The notes under the pieces were generated by a model that was not told where the DNA came from, made no database searches, and was given only the letters and a program-made list of their open reading frames with translations. The translations under genes and the position numbers were made by a program. From NCBI GenBank assembly GCA_029261575.1, contig JAJDBD010000078.1:1-40852 (forward strand): DNA of 40,852 nt. The letters are read 5' to 3'. Of the stretch, positions 37,496 through 40,852 are shown piece by piece (position 1 is the stretch's first letter; every line of letters starts with the position of its first letter). This stretch comes from Nitrospinaceae bacterium (GTDB lineage: Bacteria > Nitrospinota > Nitrospinia > Nitrospinales > JACRGP01).

Positions 37496-38845
37496 TCAAA
37501 AGGGATTAAATCCGCGTCCGCCGCCAACCATGCTGCCCAATCCCATGCCGCCCATTTTTCCCGAAGAAAACTTTTTCATCATTTTCTTCATTTGAACGAA
37601 TTGCTTGAGCAGTTTGTTCACCTCGCTTACGGTGGTCCCGCTCCCTTTCGCTATTCTTTTCTTTCGGCTTCCATTGATGATGTTGTGCTTTTTCCTCTCG
37701 CCAACCGTCATGGAATTGATGATGGCTTCGACCCTGACTAAAGCCCCGTCGTCGACTTGAGCGCCCTTCATCATCTTCGAGGCTCCGGGGATCATTTTCA
37801 TCAGCTGCTTTAAGGATCCCATCTTTTTGATTTGTTGCAATTGGTCGCGGAAATCTTCCATGTCGAAGGCGTTTTTCTTGATTTTCTTTTCCAGCGCCTC
37901 CTGCTCTTCCAGGTCATAGGCCTGCTCCGCCTTTTCGATGAGCGACAAAACGTCGCCCTTGCCGATGATCCTTGAGACCACGCGGTCGGGATGAAAGGTT
38001 TCCAGAGCGTCGAGCTTTTCGCCCAGCCCCATGAACTTGATCGGCTTCTGAACCACGGATTTAATGGACAAGGCCGCCCCGCCCCGCGCGTCGCCGTCCA
38101 TCTTGGTCAAGATCACGCCGTCGATCCCGATGGTTTCATGAAAGGTTTTGGCAACGTCCACCGCCTGTTGCCCCATCATGGAATCGGCGACAAACAGAGA
38201 TTCGTGAGGCTCGACCGTCTTCTTGATCTCGCCCAACTCGCGCATCAACTCGTCGTCCACCTGGGTGCGGCCTGCGGTGTCCAATATCACCACGTCGCAC
38301 ATTTTCTTGCGGGCCTGCGCCGTAGCGTCCTGACAAATAGTCACGGGGTTCCGGTTCTCCCCGGCCTGATACACCTCGATTTCCAGGTCCCGTCCCAGCA
38401 CGTTCAACTGCTCGATGGCGGCGGGACGATAGACGTCTGCCGGAACCAGAAAACATTTTTTCCCCTGGTTTTTGAGCATGCGGGCCAGTTTCCCGGCGGT
38501 CGTCGTCTTTCCGGAACCCTGGAGACCGGCCAGCAAAATCACCGTCGGACCATTGGATGCAAACTGGATTTTGCTCTCGCCTTCGCCCAACAGGTCGGTC
38601 AACTCGTCGCTGACGATTTTGACCATCTGGTGCCCCGGGGTGAGGCTTTTCATCACTTCCTGGCCGATGGATTTTTCCCGCACACGCGCCAGGAAGTCCT
38701 TGACCACGGACAGGCTGACGTCGGCTTCGATCAAGGCCACGCGAATTTCCCGCAGGGCTTCGTCGACGTCATTTTCCTTGAGTTTGCCGCGGCCTTTCAG
38801 GCCTTTATAGATCCGCTCCAGGCGGTCGGATAAATTATCGAACAT
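37496..38845 (-). CDS. ffh: Signal recognition particle protein Ffh
   Basis: GLQGSGKTTTAGKLARML, DTAGRTQVDDELM, TKMDGDARGGAALSI; C-terminal M domain ending GGMGLGSMVGGGRGFNPF. Confidence 0.97.
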   Translation of the reverse strand: MFDNLSDRLERIYKGLKGRGKLKENDVDEALREIRVALIEADVSLSVVKDFLARVREKSIGQEVMKSLTPGHQMVKIVSDELTDLLGEGESKIQFASNGPTVILLAGLQGSGKTTTAGKLARMLKNQGKKCFLVPADVYRPAAIEQLNVLGRDLEIEVYQAGENRNPVTICQDATAQARKKMCDVVILDTAGRTQVDDELMRELGEIKKTVEPHESLFVADSMMGQQAVDVAKTFHETIGIDGVILTKMDGDARGGAALSIKSVVQKPIKFMGLGEKLDALETFHPDRVVSRIIGKGDVLSLIEKAEQAYDLEEQEALEKKIKKNAFDMEDFRDQLQQIKKMGSLKQLMKMIPGASKMMKGAQVDDGALVRVEAIINSMTVGERKKHNIINGSRKKRIAKGSGTTVSEVNKLLKQFVQMKKMMKKFSSGKMGGMGLGSMVGGGRGFNPF

Positions 38846-38952
38846 AATTTGTACGTACGGTTGGTGGGGCCAGAGGCCCTAAAATCGTAAACTTTTACGA
38901 ATTTTTTAGTATATTATATTCCACTGCAAAGTCAATAACGACGAGTCAAATT

Positions 38953-39651
38953 TTGGAGAAAGTTTTGGATAAACTGGCAATTGTGCTTTTGAGCGGTGGA
39001 CTGGATTCCACAACGGTCCTGGCCATCGCTAAGAACCTGGGCTACCTGCCCCTGACCCTGAGCTTCGATTACGGCCAGCGCCACCGGGTGGAACTGGGAA
39101 AAGCCCGCGTGATTGCGAAAAAGTTTGGCGTTGAGGAACACCGCGTGGTTTCGGTGGACTTGAAACAGTTTGGCGGGTCGGCCCTGACGGACGATATTGA
39201 AGTTCCCATGGACCGCGAGGAGGACGCAATGACCGCGGAAATCCCCGTCACCTACGTTCCGGCGCGCAACACTATTTTTTTGTCCTACGCACTGGCCTTC
39301 GCGGAAACTCGCGGAGCGCGGGACGTATTCATTGGCGTCAACGCAGTGGATTACAGCGGCTATCCCGACTGCCGTCCAGAGTTTGTTCAGGCGTTTGAAG
39401 CCCTGGCGAACCTGGCGACAAAAGCTGGAGTGGATGGTGAAAGCCTGAAAATCCATGCGCCCTTGATTCAAATGACCAAAGCGGAGATCATAAAAAAGGG
39501 TTTGGAGTTGAATGTGGATTACGGCCTGACCCACAGTTGCTATCAACCGACCCCGGACGGAACCTCGTGCGGAAGGTGCGACAGTTGCCGCTTGCGACGC
39601 AAGGGATTTTTAGACGCGGGCGCGGTCGACCCGCTAAATTACGTCGACTGA
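38953..39651 (+). CDS. queC: 7-cyano-7-deazaguanine synthase
   Basis: [23 protein letters not shown]-loop; [18 protein letters not shown]-terminal Zn cluster [17 protein letters not shown] start. Confidence 0.95.
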   Translation: MEKVLDKLAIVLLSGGLDSTTVLAIAKNLGYLPLTLSFDYGQRHRVELGKARVIAKKFGVEEHRVVSVDLKQFGGSALTDDIEVPMDREEDAMTAEIPVTYVPARNTIFLSYALAFAETRGARDVFIGVNAVDYSGYPDCRPEFVQAFEALANLATKAGVDGESLKIHAPLIQMTKAEIIKKGLELNVDYGLTHSCYQPTPDGTSCGRCDSCRLRRKGFLDAGAVDPLNYVD

Positions 39652-39672
39652 TTTTTTTGGAAAGAATATTTT

Positions 39673-40611
39673 ATGAACCAAAAAGGGACGATCAATAGGG
39701 AAAGGGTTCGGTTAAACAACCACTCGCCGCAAAGCCGGACCACGGTCCACGGCAAGGCCGCCGCCTTGTTTGGGATTCCTTTCGCGGGCGTGGGCATTTT
39801 CATTATTATGATCAGCCTGGGAAAAGTGGACGTCGACCCATCCTCAATCCATGCTCCGCTTTGGGTCCTGGGCGTTGCCGGCTGGGTTTTTGCCGCGGCT
39901 GGATTGTTCCTTATTTTTCACGGCTTCGACGGTATGCGGCGCGAAACGGAAAGAAAACGGGGAATGGAGCAATACCCCCGTCAGCCTTGGATGTGGGACC
40001 ATCCCTGGGACCCGGCGGGCTACACGGACGATAAACTCACGCCCATTCTGAGCCATATGGGCGGCTTATTGTTTATGGGAATTTTCCTTTCCATTTTCAA
40101 TTGGTGGGCGTTTTTTTCAGACGACGGAGGGCTTTTCATTGTCATGATTGTCGGGTTATTTGACCTGATACTGATCGCCATCTTCGGCAATTTGATTTAT
40201 AAGATCATTCAGTTCGTCAAACATGGAAAGTCCCGGCTCCGTTTTGGCCAATTTCCTTTTCACCTTGGCGAGACCGTTTCCGCCGCGATTGAAAACCTGC
40301 CGCAGGGAATAGATACATTGAAACTGAACCTGAGATGCGTCGAAGAACGCTATGAAACTTCCGGGTCCGGGGACAACCGCTCGCAACGGGTGGTGAGTTA
40401 TCAGGTCTACGGCGAAGAGCGGATGCTGAAAGCCCCTTCGGAAATTGCCAACGTTGGACGTAAGATGAAATGGGACTTGCCGGGCGAAGCGGAGTTGGCG
40501 ACGCGGCTGAGCGAGCGACCCGCCTGGTTTTGGGAGTTGGAAGCGGAGGGAGAAATTTCCGGCGTGGATTTTAAAGCGCTGTACCTATTGCCCGTGTACG
40601 CAAAAAGTTAA
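39673..40611 (+). CDS. Membrane protein of unknown function
   Basis: 312 aa with several TM segments (GKAAALFGIPFAGVGIFIIMISLG; APLWVLGVAGWVFAAAGLFLIF; GLFIVMIVGLFDLILIAIFGNLIY) and a soluble C-terminal domain. Confidence 0.7.
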   Translation: MNQKGTINRERVRLNNHSPQSRTTVHGKAAALFGIPFAGVGIFIIMISLGKVDVDPSSIHAPLWVLGVAGWVFAAAGLFLIFHGFDGMRRETERKRGMEQYPRQPWMWDHPWDPAGYTDDKLTPILSHMGGLLFMGIFLSIFNWWAFFSDDGGLFIVMIVGLFDLILIAIFGNLIYKIIQFVKHGKSRLRFGQFPFHLGETVSAAIENLPQGIDTLKLNLRCVEERYETSGSGDNRSQRVVSYQVYGEERMLKAPSEIANVGRKMKWDLPGEAELATRLSERPAWFWELEAEGEISGVDFKALYLLPVYAKS

Positions 40612-40682
40612 ATTCAGATTTGCTCCGAACCGGTTATAATGTCCGGACAGCGGCGGGCGACTCGCCAAAAAACATCCAAAAC

Positions 40683-40757
40683 GCCAGCGTAGCTCAGGGG
40701 TAGAGCTACTGATTTGTAATCAGTAGGTCGGGGGTTCGATTCCCTCCGCTGGCTCCA
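40683..40757 (+). tRNA. tRNA-Thr (anticodon TGT), CCA encoded
   Basis: Acceptor GCCAGCG/CGCTGGC, D-arm TAGCTCAGGGGTAGAGCTA, anticodon arm ACTGA-TTTGTAA-TCAGT, T-arm GGGGGTTCGATTCCCTC, 3' CCA. Confidence 0.96.
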
Positions 40758-40766
40758 TATAAAATA

Positions 40767-40802
40767 AGGGTTTATCGTTTCGACGGTAAGCCCTTTTTTT
40801 AT
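40767..40802 (+). terminator. Rho-independent terminator after tRNA-Thr
   Basis: AGGGTTTATCGT-TTCG-ACGGTAAGCCCT (12-bp stem with two G-U pairs, TTCG tetraloop) followed by a T run. Confidence 0.9.
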
Positions 40803-40852
40803 TGGGGTATCCTTTTTGTTATGATTGGCGGCGGATAGCGGCAGAAGCCCAG

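Noticed and set aside
1-40852. Prophage, integron, IS element, CRISPR-Cas, toxin-antitoxin or restriction system
   Set aside because: No integrase, transposase, cas, capsid or methylase/endonuclease pair was recognised among the plausible ORFs. The only mobile-like signals are the short palindromic repeats.

Overview
The window is a gene-dense, Gram-negative-type chromosomal segment, ending at a tRNA-Thr. Taxonomy cannot be fixed by eye; Nitrospinota or a deltaproteobacterium-like lineage is only a guess. Left to right it holds: an exopolysaccharide-type block (outer-membrane beta-barrel, Wzc/BY-kinase, AsnB); a split proton-translocating transhydrogenase operon (pntAA-pntAB-pntB); a minus-strand block of two tandem TonB-dependent receptors, a YfiR-family periplasmic protein and a membrane histidine kinase; msrP, cutA, a VTT/DedA-like protein, priA, a GT39/TPR membrane protein and a GT2; leuC-leuD; a second GT2; a B12-binding radical SAM protein convergent with a divergent methyltransferase; a HutH-like lyase; an Lpd/MerA-like flavoprotein; the ffh-rpsP-khpA-rimM-trmD-(PF09936-type methyltransferase)-rplS translation operon; queC; and tRNA-Thr(TGT) with a strong terminator. 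Two observations stand out. (1) The TonB receptors, YfiR and kinase form a candidate trans-envelope signalling system. The kinase appears to carry a YfiN-type CHASE8-HAMP input, but with GAF-histidine-kinase output instead of GGDEF. (2) A mosaic family of palindromic intergenic elements lies immediately 3' of stop codons, in the same orientation relative to the upstream gene at seven loci. At one of these (msrP) the element appears to supply the protein C-terminus. No CRISPR array, phage, IS transposase or rRNA was seen. All alignments and family calls were made by eye.
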